A stretch of DNA of 64,000 nucleotides from Allotamlana fucoidanivorans. GTDB taxonomy: Bacteria; Bacteroidota; Bacteroidia; Flavobacteriales; Flavobacteriaceae. A program made the translations under genes and the position numbers. The stretch lies in assembly GCF_006265225.1 (NCBI RefSeq), contig NZ_VDCS01000002.1:248001-312000 (forward strand). Reading direction: 5' to 3'. The notes under the pieces were generated by a model that saw only the letters and a list, made by a program, of their open reading frames with translations, was not told where the DNA came from and ran no database searches. Positions 41,004 through 50,391 of this stretch are shown here, one piece after another (the first letter of the stretch is position 1; every line of letters starts with the position of its first letter).

Positions 41004-41981
41004 ATGAGGTACTTTATCTATTGTCTTTTTATTGCATGTTTGCTTTTTGGTTGCAAAAAACAGAGTAATGAGGTTTATATTTTTAAAGTAAGTTTGTTAG
41101 TTAATGACAGTCATACAGATTATGCGGCTTTTGAGTATTTTAATACAATTTTAAAAGAACGATCAAATAACCGATTGGCGCTTGAAATATACCATTCGGA
41201 ACAACTAGCCAAAGAAATTGAAGCCATAAGACTTATTCAAGCCGAAGTCATTGATATGACCATAACAGGTTCCTTACTTAATAATTGGTTTGAAACGGCA
41301 GCTTTTTGCGAGTTACCTTTTTTCTTCAAAGATACGGTTGAAGTGAAACAATTTATAAAAGGAGATATTGGCCAACTCGTTGAACAGGAAATGATTGAAA
41401 AAACTGCCTTAAGACCACTGTGTTATTTTCTTAGAGGCCCTAGACAATTAACCTCCAATAAACCCATAAAAGATCCTGATGATTTAAATGGTTTAATTGT
41501 TAGAGTACCTAATGTACCTTCCTTTGTAACCACTTGGGATGCGCTTGGCGCAAAATCAACCCCAATGGCTTTTTCTGAAGTATTTACATCCTTGCAATCA
41601 GGAACTGTTGACGCTCAGGAAAACTCACTTGCGTTAATTAAAAATGCAGGATTTTATGAAGTTCAGAAATATGTTAACATGACCAATCATGTATTGAGTT
41701 GGGGCTATCCTGTCATTGGTGAAAAGCAATTTCAAAAATTACCATCAGAATTGCAGTCCATTTTAATAGAAGCAGCTAAAGACATGCAAGTGTTTGAGCA
41801 CCAGTTATTCTTAAACCATGAAAAAAACATTCGAAAAGAGTTAGAAAATAAAGGTATGCAGTTCATTAGTGTTAATCACGAAGCTTTCAGTAAAAAATGT
41901 GAACAGGCTATTTTTGAAAGCTTATCTTTTGAATTACAAAGCATATATAAAACCTTAAAATCTAAAAAACATCTTGAATAA
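41004..41981 (+). CDS. dctP: TRAP transporter substrate-binding protein DctP
   Basis: This is the periplasmic substrate-binding subunit of a tripartite ATP-independent transporter. The leader ends LFGC (Cys17), so it is a lipoprotein, a common arrangement in Gram-negative TRAP systems with tethered binding proteins. Family motifs include the conserved Arg R167 (NGLIVRVPNVP), which usually pairs with a substrate carboxylate, and GTVDAQENSLALI. The 325 residues are normal. The carboxylate-binding Arg implies an acidic ligand such as a uronate, aldonate or organic acid. The stop overlaps the start of the small permease gene by 8 bases, showing tight coupling. Confidence 0.93.
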   Translation: MRYFIYCLFIACLLFGCKKQSNEVYIFKVSLLVNDSHTDYAAFEYFNTILKERSNNRLALEIYHSEQLAKEIEAIRLIQAEVIDMTITGSLLNNWFETAAFCELPFFFKDTVEVKQFIKGDIGQLVEQEMIEKTALRPLCYFLRGPRQLTSNKPIKDPDDLNGLIVRVPNVPSFVTTWDALGAKSTPMAFSEVFTSLQSGTVDAQENSLALIKNAGFYEVQKYVNMTNHVLSWGYPVIGEKQFQKLPSELQSILIEAAKDMQVFEHQLFLNHEKNIRKELENKGMQFISVNHEAFSKKCEQAIFESLSFELQSIYKTLKSKKHLE

Positions 41982-42420
41982 AATCGTCGGTAAACTATTA
42001 AAAACAGGTACATTACTTGCTATTACATTGTTAATAGCAACTGTTCTTTTACAAATTTTTGCCCGCTTTTTTTTATCGAGCGCACCACCCTGGACCGAAG
42101 AAGTTTCTAGATTATTTTTTATTTATGCGGTGACTTTTGCTGCGGCTTTAGCGTTTAAATCTAACTATTTCATTTATGTGGATATGCTCTATAATAAGGT
42201 TAATAATACAGTAAAACGTATTCTTAATCTTATCGTGTATTTGGTTACATTGTTGCTATTTATGGTTTTAAGTGTTACAGCTATAGGGTTTGTAAAAATG
42301 GGAATTGCAGAACAATCACCCAGCCTAGGCGTAAACATGGGTATTGCTTTTTCAAGCATTTTTCTATTAGCTGTTTTTATGTGCTACTATTTAGTACAAA
42401 AACTAATGAAATTTAAATAG
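41974..42420 (+). CDS. dctQ: TRAP transporter small permease DctQ
   Basis: This 148-residue inner-membrane subunit has four predicted transmembrane helices. It carries the family pattern FARFFLSSAPPWTEEVSRLFFIY, in which the WTEE segment is nearly invariant. It starts at TTG 41974, overlapping the last codons of the binding-protein gene; no in-frame ATG nearby would retain the first helix. It ends 7 bases before the large permease gene. It works with DctM to drive Na+-coupled uptake of the substrate captured by DctP. Confidence 0.93.
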   Translation: MNKIVGKLLKTGTLLAITLLIATVLLQIFARFFLSSAPPWTEEVSRLFFIYAVTFAAALAFKSNYFIYVDMLYNKVNNTVKRILNLIVYLVTLLLFMVLSVTAIGFVKMGIAEQSPSLGVNMGIAFSSIFLLAVFMCYYLVQKLMKFK

Positions 42421-42427
42421 AGTATTT

Positions 42428-43702
42428 ATGATTTTATTACTATTTGGTGTTTTTCTTATTTGCTTAATCCTGAGGTTTCCAATTGCTTTTTCTATAGGCT
42501 TATCGTGCTTAGTGTATTTAGTTTTTAATGGTACACCACTTATTGTTATTCCAATGAAACTTTACTCTGGTATAGATGTTTTTGTACTACTGAGTGTTCC
42601 TGGTTTTATAATAGCGGGCAACCTGATGAATCACGGTGGCCTTACCGATAAAATTATTACGTTTTGCAACCATCTTTTAGGACATATTACGGGAGGGTTA
42701 TCATTGGTAAATATTGGAGCTTCTATGCTTTTTGCTGGGATTTCTGGCACTGCAATATCAGATACTGCAAGTATGGGATCTGTTATGATACCTGCCATGA
42801 AAAAAGAAGGTTATGACACAGGATTTGCTTGTGCCGTCACAGCTTCCTCTTCAACTATGGGGCCCATTATACCTCCTAGCATCCCTATGATTATTGCAGC
42901 AACATTAAGCGGACTTTCAGTAGGTAGATTATTTTTAGCGGGTGCTATACCTGGGTTTTTACTAGGGCTTGGAATTATGATTGTGGCTTATATTATCTCG
43001 AAGAAAAGAAATTATCCTAAACACCCTAAAAGTAGTCTACAAATGATTTGGTTAAGTTTTAAAAATACGTTTTGGTCACTTTTAATGACCTTTATCATCA
43101 TTTTTGGAATTGTGGGCGGTGTTTTTACGCCTACCGAAGCGTCTATTGTAGCTGTGGTTTATGCTTTAATCATTGGCATTTTTATTTACAAAAAACTGAA
43201 TCTAAAGAAAATTCAAGTGATTTTTATAGATTCAATGAAAACCTCGGCTTCATTGATGGTTTTAATTGGGTTTGCTAACTTATTTGGTTGGATTTTAATC
43301 ACTGAGCATGTTCCGCAGTTAATTTCTTCTGAAATTTTGGGTATTTCTACCAATAAGTATTTTGTTTTATTGATGGTTAATATCCTTCTCATATTTGTAG
43401 GCACTTTTATGGAGACGATTGCTGCCTTACTTATCTTATTCCCTATTTTACTAAAACTCGCTATTTCTGTTGATATTGATCCTATTCATTTTTCTGTTAT
43501 CGCTGTTCTTAATTTAATTATAGGTTTAACCACACCTCCTTTAGGCATTTGCTTATTTGTAGCTTCTAGCATTGGTAAAATTTCTATTGGAAAAGTAAGC
43601 AAAGCAGGCCTACCCTTTTTATTAGTAAGCCTGTTAGTATTAACGTTGGTTACGCTGTTTCCAAGTCTTTCGTTAGAACTTCCTAAACTATTAATGGACT
43701 AG
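42428..43702 (+). CDS. dctM: TRAP transporter large permease DctM
   Basis: This 424-residue inner-membrane permease has about 11-12 transmembrane segments. Signatures are FAGISGTAISDTASMGSVMIPAM, SSSTMGPIIPPSIPMII, FTPTEASIVAVVYALIIG and a C-terminal GLTTPPLGICLFVASSI, all matching DctM/SiaT large subunits. Gene order dctP-dctQ-dctM is the classic operon. It lies directly downstream of the PUL regulator, suggesting uptake of an acidic sugar or sugar acid made in this locus. It ends 3 bases from the stop of the convergent GH2 gene. Confidence 0.96.
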   Translation: MILLLFGVFLICLILRFPIAFSIGLSCLVYLVFNGTPLIVIPMKLYSGIDVFVLLSVPGFIIAGNLMNHGGLTDKIITFCNHLLGHITGGLSLVNIGASMLFAGISGTAISDTASMGSVMIPAMKKEGYDTGFACAVTASSSTMGPIIPPSIPMIIAATLSGLSVGRLFLAGAIPGFLLGLGIMIVAYIISKKRNYPKHPKSSLQMIWLSFKNTFWSLLMTFIIIFGIVGGVFTPTEASIVAVVYALIIGIFIYKKLNLKKIQVIFIDSMKTSASLMVLIGFANLFGWILITEHVPQLISSEILGISTNKYFVLLMVNILLIFVGTFMETIAALLILFPILLKLAISVDIDPIHFSVIAVLNLIIGLTTPPLGICLFVASSIGKISIGKVSKAGLPFLLVSLLVLTLVTLFPSLSLELPKLLMD

Positions 43703-43705
43703 AAT

Positions 43706-46591
43706 TTAAAACCATTCGCTGAGTATAAAGCTATTTAACCACACTGCTTTTCCGTCTTCACTTTTAAATACAATTTGTATAGGGTTTACACCATCTGATT
43801 CTATATAAATATCTGTATTACCAAACGGTTTTGTCTGCATATCCTTACCATCTGTTACTACTATTTTAGAAATAACCTCAGCTCCCTTTGCGTCATGTAT
43901 TTCTGCTGAAATATGTTTTGCGGCTGGGATTTGGTAAATTTTATAAGTTGCCATTTTTTCTTGATTAGGATCCATACTGTCAGTATTCGTTCTTGGCGCA
44001 TGATGAAAAGTGGTTAACTTATAGCGCCCCTTTTTTAAACCTTTAAACTCAAGATTTAATCCATTTTTTGATGTGCCTAAAATGCCTTCACCATGAGCAA
44101 ACCCATATTTACCAATAACATTTATTTCTCCTAACCACCTTGTGTTCTCTGGACTGTCAACACTTTCAATACGTGAAGTAAAACCTCCTAATTGCGTAAA
44201 AGATTTTTCTGCATTTTTCATGTCTTCACTACTCCAAGGTATCCAATCAAATTGTACTAACTGTTCAGTTTCTCCTAGATCGACTTTTACACTTTCAAAA
44301 TCATGAATTGGTTCTATCTGAGAACAATCAAAATGAGCCGCTTCTGAATTTATAATAGCACTACCCGATTTTAGTCCTTTTGCTTTAGCCGTAACCGTAA
44401 TTTTACTTGGCCTAGTACCTGATTGGATTAATGCAGGCGCCACCCCGTAAGTAGTACCAAATGGGTTTGCCCCAATGGCTTTATCTTCTCCAACAATATG
44501 GGCATCCCCAGATACCGAAAAGGTAATAGCTCTATCATCTTGAATTATGGTTCCATTTTTATCAACTACCTTGGCATAAGCCACTACAATATCAGAACCA
44601 TCTGCGACAAAGCTTCTTCCTTCTGTATCTAACTCTAAAACAATTTTATAAGCGTCTTCTGGAGTTTTTACTACATCTTTAGACACCACTTTGCCCTCTA
44701 CCAAACCATGGGCAACAAGTTCTCCTTCATTATAATTCTGGATCTTAAAGATAAACGGTGCATGTTTTAAATATTTATAATCATCCTGCTTAGACGGATG
44801 CTGCACCCCCAAGGATGATCCATTTAAAAATAATTCTACTTTGGATGCATTACTATACACAACAACATCTTCAACGTCTGCTTTCCACTCCGTTTCTATA
44901 TGTGTATAAGGTACTTGAGTAAGTTCTGCTTTATACCACATAAGCCCAGGTCTAGGATATCTAAATACGGTCATAAGTCCACTTCTACTTCTATCTTTAG
45001 GATTATCACTAGGATGAAAGGTATAATACGCATGTGCGGTCCATGATATAAGTCCCAACTTCATAGGGTCATCTAAATAATGATTCACCGCAGCTGGACC
45101 TCTCCCCCCTTCCATGGCTAACATAGGTTCATCTTGACTCCAGTAATAAGGACCATAAACCATTTGTCCGTAAATATCTGTTAACCCAGACGTTTGCCAA
45201 CCCGTCCATCTACTACTTTGTGATGCCGTAAAACGCACAGGATCTTCTTGTTTTATCACATTATGCGCTCTAGGCACATATCCTCTATGATTAATACCCG
45301 CACCCCAAATAATTACGGAAGGATGATTTCTATGGTTTCTAACCATAGTCCTTGCTGCTTTTTCATAATTTTCAAACCAAGCCTCATTTCCAATAGACAT
45401 CCAAGTTGGAGCTTCTTCATATACTAAAATACCAAGTTCATCACACGCCTCTATCACCGCATTATCATGCGGATAATGCGCAGTTCTTAAGACATTCATA
45501 CCCAATTTTTTTATTTGCAACACATCTTTATAATGTAATGTATTAGGCATAGCATCACCAATAAATCCATAATGCTGATGTCTGTTTGTCCCAATAAGTT
45601 TTACAGGCTTTCCGTTTAATAATAAACCTTCAGAATGGGTAATTTCAATCTTTCTGAATCCCATTTTACATTCAATCTCATCTACTTTTTCTTGCAATTC
45701 ATAAACGGTTGTATTCACACGATATAAATTCGGGGTATCAATAGACCACAGTTTTAAGTTATCTTCTATACTTCCTATTTGATTAAATACTTGTTTGCTA
45801 TTGGCGTCTATAGATTTAGTTTGCGATAGTTTTAAAACTACGATATTCTTATCATCCACTAATCTATTAATAACAGTTACCGTCTTTGCTTCATCGGTTT
45901 CATTTTTAACTTCTGTTTTTATATTTACGGTGCCATTCATATTAACAGGATCAACCGTTGGTGTGGTAATATACTGTCCTGAAGTTTCTGACTCCCAATT
46001 AAAAGAAATATAAGTAGCATTCGTTTCAACCAAATACACATCTCGGTATAAGCCCCCAAACTTAATATAATCCATGGGACCTGGATCTGGCGGAACATCT
46101 TCACGTCTTCTATTATCTGCTAAAACAGTAACCAAATTCTTCTCACCATAGCTTACAAAAGATGAAATATCAAAATGAAAAGGTGTATAACCGCCAACAG
46201 CATGTTGCCCCACATGTTTGCCATTTACCCAAACATCGGTTACTTGATGTACGCCTTCAAACTCTAAAAACACTTTCTTTGTTTTATCCTTTGTTACTTC
46301 AATATCTCTTCTATACCACCCCACATTACGCATAAACGTTTTTTGATATTTGTCATCAGTATAACCATTAAGATCCATAGAGGTTAACTCAAGAGAATGT
46401 GGTACGTGAACGACCTCCCATTTAGAATCATCATAATCTGTATTATAAAATTGTGCATTAGGGTCTCCAAGATGAAATCGCCATCCTTGATTGATGTTGG
46501 TTTTTTGTCTGACACTTTCATTTGAATTCTGTGCCAATACAAACGTTGAAAAACACAGTACGCTTAGAATGAGTTTTAATTTAATCTTCAT
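43706..46591 (-). CDS. GH2-family protein with substituted acid/base residue
   Basis: This 961-residue exported protein has a signal peptide (about 1-20, ending FVLA before Gln). It has the GH2 order: jelly-roll with GWRFHLGD and GWYRRDIEV, Ig-like domain, TIM barrel (about 320-590), then Ig/invasin-like modules (ADGSDIVVAYAKVVD near 690) and a C-terminal malectin/CBM-like domain (about 790-961). The nucleophile is present as E494 (LAMEGG). The acid/base site, normally a WSxGNE or WGxxINE motif, reads WGAGINH, putting His435 where Glu should be. The protein may use another residue as acid, act on an activated or sulfated substrate, or be a binding protein. It stands alone, convergent with the TRAP genes. 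Confidence 0.85.
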   Translation of the reverse strand: MKIKLKLILSVLCFSTFVLAQNSNESVRQKTNINQGWRFHLGDPNAQFYNTDYDDSKWEVVHVPHSLELTSMDLNGYTDDKYQKTFMRNVGWYRRDIEVTKDKTKKVFLEFEGVHQVTDVWVNGKHVGQHAVGGYTPFHFDISSFVSYGEKNLVTVLADNRRREDVPPDPGPMDYIKFGGLYRDVYLVETNATYISFNWESETSGQYITTPTVDPVNMNGTVNIKTEVKNETDEAKTVTVINRLVDDKNIVVLKLSQTKSIDANSKQVFNQIGSIEDNLKLWSIDTPNLYRVNTTVYELQEKVDEIECKMGFRKIEITHSEGLLLNGKPVKLIGTNRHQHYGFIGDAMPNTLHYKDVLQIKKLGMNVLRTAHYPHDNAVIEACDELGILVYEEAPTWMSIGNEAWFENYEKAARTMVRNHRNHPSVIIWGAGINHRGYVPRAHNVIKQEDPVRFTASQSSRWTGWQTSGLTDIYGQMVYGPYYWSQDEPMLAMEGGRGPAAVNHYLDDPMKLGLISWTAHAYYTFHPSDNPKDRSRSGLMTVFRYPRPGLMWYKAELTQVPYTHIETEWKADVEDVVVYSNASKVELFLNGSSLGVQHPSKQDDYKYLKHAPFIFKIQNYNEGELVAHGLVEGKVVSKDVVKTPEDAYKIVLELDTEGRSFVADGSDIVVAYAKVVDKNGTIIQDDRAITFSVSGDAHIVGEDKAIGANPFGTTYGVAPALIQSGTRPSKITVTAKAKGLKSGSAIINSEAAHFDCSQIEPIHDFESVKVDLGETEQLVQFDWIPWSSEDMKNAEKSFTQLGGFTSRIESVDSPENTRWLGEINVIGKYGFAHGEGILGTSKNGLNLEFKGLKKGRYKLTTFHHAPRTNTDSMDPNQEKMATYKIYQIPAAKHISAEIHDAKGAEVISKIVVTDGKDMQTKPFGNTDIYIESDGVNPIQIVFKSEDGKAVWLNSFILSEWF

Positions 46592-46676
46592 TAAGTTTTA
46601 GTTTAAAAATATGCCTATTAGTTTGTTTTAAAATTAAGCTTCTTGATTGGTTAAGAACATGACGTTTGTTTTATAC

Positions 46677-46689
46677 TATATAACATATG
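46677..46689. promoter_or_regulatory. Repeat of the CATATG motif upstream of GH2
   Basis: TATATAACATATG here is identical to 8470-8482 and extends to the palindrome AACATATGTT (46682-46691). It lies 86 bases upstream of the leftward GH2 start. The rest of the 396-base divergent gap (46592-46987) is AT-rich with several TAnnTTTG-like strings (for example 46767-46774 and 46908-46915), of which the last is well placed for the rightward lipoprotein gene. Confidence 0.35.
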
Positions 46690-46987
46690 TTCATTTAAAA
46701 AAAGGGCTGCTACTTAACTTTCCGTTAAATACGTTTCGAAAAATTTTGATTACCTTTAATTAATATAACTTTGGGTGTCTACATAAACAAATTTAAAAGG
46801 TTTATCAATGTGGCATTGTATGTATTTTTAAAAGACTTTTTATATAAAAAAATGATAACAACTAACAGATAAATCTCACAAAATTAGTTTTGTATATCCT
46901 TTAAATTTATCTTTGTTTTACACTCAAACCATTTTCGCTATTCAGAATTAAATTTATAAACATACTTATATAAAAACTTACAAAAAC

Positions 46988-47686
46988 ATGACTAAAACAT
47001 TACCTGTATTTTCAATGCAATTAAACACAATAAAAGTTGCTTTATTCAGCCTTATTATTTCACTATCAAGTTGTTCAGGGCTCAAAGTTTTAAACACTTA
47101 TACGGCAGATCATGTGGCAACCATAAAAGACCAAAAAGTTTTAGTTATTGCAAGAATGAAAAAGCAAAATGTTAGAGAATCTGTTGAACGTGAAATGACC
47201 AAACAATTACTTTCTAGTCATTTAAAAGCTTCTGAAAGTTATAAAGTGTTTCCTAAGCTAAAAACGAACGAAACCTTATCAAAAGAAGATCTTGAAAAAT
47301 TCAAATTACAGCTTAAAGAACAGGGATTTGATGCTGTATGTATTAGCTCTGTAATTGGTGTTGAACGCTTGTCTAAAACTAATGTTTCGGGCGGGTATGA
47401 AGCTGGTGCTGATTTAGGGTCTTACTACGGAATGAACACAATTGGTTTTTTTGGATATTACACAAGCCCGGTACCGACTCCTACTTTTAAAGGTGTATAT
47501 GAACCTGTAGAATTAATGACTGAAACAGCTCAAATTTATGTTCTAGAAACGGCTGTTTATAATCTTGATTTACCTGAAAACAAACAAATGATAGCTTCAG
47601 TAACATCAAAAATTGAAAATGTAGAAACTGCTGGAAACATTGCGAAAAAATATGCTAAAGCGGTAGTTAAAAGTTTAAAAAAATAA
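46988..47686 (+). CDS. Hypothetical lipoprotein
   Basis: I do not recognise the family. The 232-residue product has an N-terminal hydrophobic segment ending SLSSC, a convincing lipobox. A second in-frame ATG at 47015 (MQLNTIKVAL) would give a tighter signal peptide and may be the true start. The mature part alternates charged helices and beta strands, contains a Gly/Tyr-rich stretch (GGYEAGADLGSYYGMN) and ends Lys-Lys. It is followed after 17 bases by an outer-membrane-barrel-like gene, so the two probably act together in the envelope. No link to carbohydrate use is visible. Confidence 0.8.
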   Translation: MTKTLPVFSMQLNTIKVALFSLIISLSSCSGLKVLNTYTADHVATIKDQKVLVIARMKKQNVRESVEREMTKQLLSSHLKASESYKVFPKLKTNETLSKEDLEKFKLQLKEQGFDAVCISSVIGVERLSKTNVSGGYEAGADLGSYYGMNTIGFFGYYTSPVPTPTFKGVYEPVELMTETAQIYVLETAVYNLDLPENKQMIASVTSKIENVETAGNIAKKYAKAVVKSLKK

Positions 47687-47703
47687 CTAAAATTCTTTTC
47701 GCC

Positions 47704-48432
47704 ATGCCTAACAAATGCATTCTAACTACAATAGCCCTAACGTTGACCCTCAGTCTGTTTTCTCAAGAAAATACAGACGTTAAAAAATATAAAAATGAAA
47801 TTGGTATTGTATTTACTGATCTGGCGAACGGTACAGGATTATTGAGGTACGAACGCCTTTTAAACAACCATTTCTCTGTGGCTTTAAGTGCTGGTTATAA
47901 AACGGAAAATGGTTTAATAAGCTTTAGAGGTATTGACGCTAATAGTATTAAAACGAATGATTTTAATTATTTTGGATACAAACTTATACCTGAAGTAAGG
48001 TATTATTTTAAAAATACTATGATTGGCAGTATGGATGGTTTTTACGTAGGTGCTTATGTTAAATATTCTGATTTTAAGTCTGATTTAAATGGTACGTATG
48101 TTAGTGAAGATAACACAAATTATGATGTAGAATATGATGCCGATTTTAAGGTTACATCTATTGGGCTAATGGCTGGTTATAAACTTCGACTATCTAAACG
48201 GTTTTTTATAGACTTTTTAATTGCTGGCCCTGGCGGCGGACATTACAATTTTAAATTAGTACAAAAAAAATCACTACCAACTGAGTTTTATGAAAAGCTT
48301 AATAATGCCTTAAGTGAATATGGTATTTTTGATTTTATTAACTCCGATTTTGAATTTAAGGACGTTGATTTAAGATCAAAATTTAGCACTATATCATTTA
48401 GATATGGTATAACTGTTGGCTACTCTTTTTAA
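47704..48432 (+). CDS. Outer-membrane beta-barrel protein (DUF3575-like)
   Basis: This 242-residue protein has a signal peptide (about 1-20, ending LSLFS before Gln) and then alternating amphipathic strands ending in the C-terminal aromatic RYGITVGYSF, as in outer-membrane barrels. Patterns such as GLLRYERLLNNHFSVALSAGY, LIPEVRYYF and GFYVGAYVKY resemble DUF3575 barrel proteins common in flavobacteria. It probably spans the outer membrane as a small 8-strand barrel. It is co-oriented with the preceding lipoprotein gene; function unknown. Confidence 0.8.
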   Translation: MPNKCILTTIALTLTLSLFSQENTDVKKYKNEIGIVFTDLANGTGLLRYERLLNNHFSVALSAGYKTENGLISFRGIDANSIKTNDFNYFGYKLIPEVRYYFKNTMIGSMDGFYVGAYVKYSDFKSDLNGTYVSEDNTNYDVEYDADFKVTSIGLMAGYKLRLSKRFFIDFLIAGPGGGHYNFKLVQKKSLPTEFYEKLNNALSEYGIFDFINSDFEFKDVDLRSKFSTISFRYGITVGYSF

Positions 48433-48664
48433 TTTTAAACTCGCACTATATTGAGCTGTGAGCTAATTTTATTTTAATTAAAATTGATATTTGGTAAAAA
48501 CGCTGTAACGCACAAAGAATATAGAATTACGAAACTAGTATAGTGTTATTTGAATAACATACATAAATTGTTTCTAATAAAACAATCACTTTTCTTACAA
48601 GTTGATTACTATTGTTTTTCCTTTTTTTTTTTGTAAATTGTTATAAACCAAAAACTTTATAACT

Positions 48665-49141
48665 ATGAAAGCTCATGTATTCTTTTTTGCCTCCCTCCTT
48701 GTTATTATTTTAGCCTGTAACCAATCTAAAGAAAATAAAGAAGATATGGTTCTTGTTGAAAAAACAGAAATAAAAACCCACCACCCATTAATTGGTACTT
48801 GGGAACGTACTAGTTACTACAACTATAACCAAGGTAAAATAGATAGTTTTCAATCTAAACCAGAAAACAAACACATCAAGATTTTTACGCCCCATAAAGT
48901 GATGTGGTGTAGAAACAATGCGGCAGATGAAACCGAATGGTTTGGTTATGGTGATTATGAACTTACCGATAGTTTACTCATTGAAACCCTTGAATATGGT
49001 TCAAAAAGTATGAATGTAAAAGATGACGGTACTTCTGTTTATGAGTTTAAATACACTGTTGATGGTGAAAAGTTTAGCCAAATACGTTTTGATTCTGAAG
49101 GGCACCTAATTTTTGCCGAAAATTATGTTCGTGTAGAATAA
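48665..49141 (+). CDS. Small lipocalin-like lipoprotein, hypothetical
   Basis: This 158-residue lipoprotein has a lipobox ILAC (Cys18). The mature part begins with an acidic linker, then HPLIGTWERTSYYN, an opening often found in lipocalin-like beta-barrel domains, and continues with alternating strands to the end. No catalytic motif. It is preceded by a 232-base gap without other features and followed after 81 bases by a dehydrogenase gene. A role in binding a small hydrophobic ligand is possible but unproven. Confidence 0.75.
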   Translation: MKAHVFFFASLLVIILACNQSKENKEDMVLVEKTEIKTHHPLIGTWERTSYYNYNQGKIDSFQSKPENKHIKIFTPHKVMWCRNNAADETEWFGYGDYELTDSLLIETLEYGSKSMNVKDDGTSVYEFKYTVDGEKFSQIRFDSEGHLIFAENYVRVE

Positions 49142-49222
49142 AGCAGCATAAGTTTTAAGTGTTGCCTAAATCTATACTTGTTTTATTGTTTTATATTTAG
49201 AACTTTAATTCTAAATAAGAAC

Positions 49223-50188
49223 ATGAAAATAGTTGTACTTGATGGTTACACGCTAAACCCTGGTGATTTAAGTTGGAAGGACATTGATAGTCTTGGCACA
49301 TTACAAGTTTATGATAGAACACCCTTTAACGAAGCTACTATTTTAGATAGGGTTAAACATGCTGATGTTATTTTAACCAACAAAACACCCCTCTCTAAGC
49401 AAACCATAAAAAATGCAAAAAACCTTAAATATATAGGTGTTCTCGCTACGGGGTACAACGTGGTTGATACTGAAACCGCAAAGAAAAATAACATTGTGGT
49501 CTGCAATGTACCTTCTTACAGTACGGTATCAGTGGCTCAATTTACAATAGCTTTAATTTTAGAATTATGTCATCATATAGGACAACATAGTCAGGCCGTT
49601 TTAGATGGTGCATGGAGCAAGAGCCCAGATTTTAGTTTTTGGAATTCCCCTTTAATAGAACTTCAAGGCAAAACATTAGGTATAATTGGCTTTGGAGATA
49701 TTGGTCAAGCTACAGCTAAATTAGCACAGGCCTTTGGAATGCGTATCATTACTTTTTCAAGAACCAAATATCCTGAACTCGAATCAAATACGTGCCAATT
49801 TGTAACTTTAGATTACTTATTTAAGAATTCAGATATTATCAGCCTTCATTGTCCTTTATTAAAAGAAACTGAAGGAATCATTAACAAAAGGAGTATTGAA
49901 AAAATGAAGCAAGGTGTTATGATCGTTAATACCGCTAGAGGTCCTTTAATAATTGAAAAAGATTTAAAAGAAGCCTTAAATTCTGGAAAGGTTTATGGCG
50001 CTGCACTTGATGTTGTTTCAAAAGAGCCCATAGAACTTAGTAACCCATTATTGTCGGCAAAGAATTGTATACTAACACCGCATATTGCTTGGGCACCTAA
50101 AGAAGCTAGAATGCGACTTATGGAAACTACATTTAAAAACATAAAAGCATTTAAAAAGGGAAAACCAATGAATGTTGTTAATAATTAA
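49223..50188 (+). CDS. D-2-hydroxyacid dehydrogenase (glycerate/hydroxypyruvate type)
   Basis: This NAD(P)-dependent D-isomer 2-hydroxyacid dehydrogenase has 321 residues and is cytoplasmic. The dinucleotide motif GFGDIG lies at 156-161. The catalytic triad is R239 (NTARG), E268 (SKEP) and H287 (TPHIAW). The N-terminal substrate domain starts MKIVVLDGYTLNPGD, a pattern of glycerate dehydrogenase/hydroxypyruvate reductase-like members. I start it at ATG 49223; the 15 codons upstream encode an unrelated hydrophobic string. It might reduce glyoxylate or hydroxypyruvate, or a keto acid from sugar breakdown. Its position between envelope genes and a regulator gives no firm pathway link. Confidence 0.92.
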   Translation: MKIVVLDGYTLNPGDLSWKDIDSLGTLQVYDRTPFNEATILDRVKHADVILTNKTPLSKQTIKNAKNLKYIGVLATGYNVVDTETAKKNNIVVCNVPSYSTVSVAQFTIALILELCHHIGQHSQAVLDGAWSKSPDFSFWNSPLIELQGKTLGIIGFGDIGQATAKLAQAFGMRIITFSRTKYPELESNTCQFVTLDYLFKNSDIISLHCPLLKETEGIINKRSIEKMKQGVMIVNTARGPLIIEKDLKEALNSGKVYGAALDVVSKEPIELSNPLLSAKNCILTPHIAWAPKEARMRLMETTFKNIKAFKKGKPMNVVNN

Positions 50189-50334
50189 ATTAAGGAAATA
50201 TCGCACATAAAGCAGTGTCTTTTTAGGATTTATTTTCTATCCGTTTAAAAACCAATCAGATAAAAAACACTAAAAAAAGAAATAACTAAAATCTAGTTTT
50301 TCAAAAATACCACTATCTTTTTTTAAAGTATTAT

Positions 50335-50342
50335 TAACTTTG
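50335..50342 (+). promoter_or_regulatory. Bacteroidetes-type -7 element before the TPR/LuxR regulator
   Basis: TAACTTTG is an exact TAnnTTTG match 49 bases upstream of the ATG at 50392, in a 203-base gap. A TTTG -33 box is not clear; a T-rich tract lies at about the right distance. Confidence 0.45.
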
Positions 50343-50391
50343 CTGCCATAAATTTGTATTTTCAATAATTAATAATAGATTTTTTAGAAAT

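Noticed and set aside
45382-45384. A GNE string (Glu403, in MSIGNEAWF) in the GH2 protein at 43706 that could be mistaken for the acid/base motif.
   Set aside because: It lies about 25 residues before the HPSVIIW strand that always precedes the real acid/base site, so the position is wrong. The true site reads WGAGINH.
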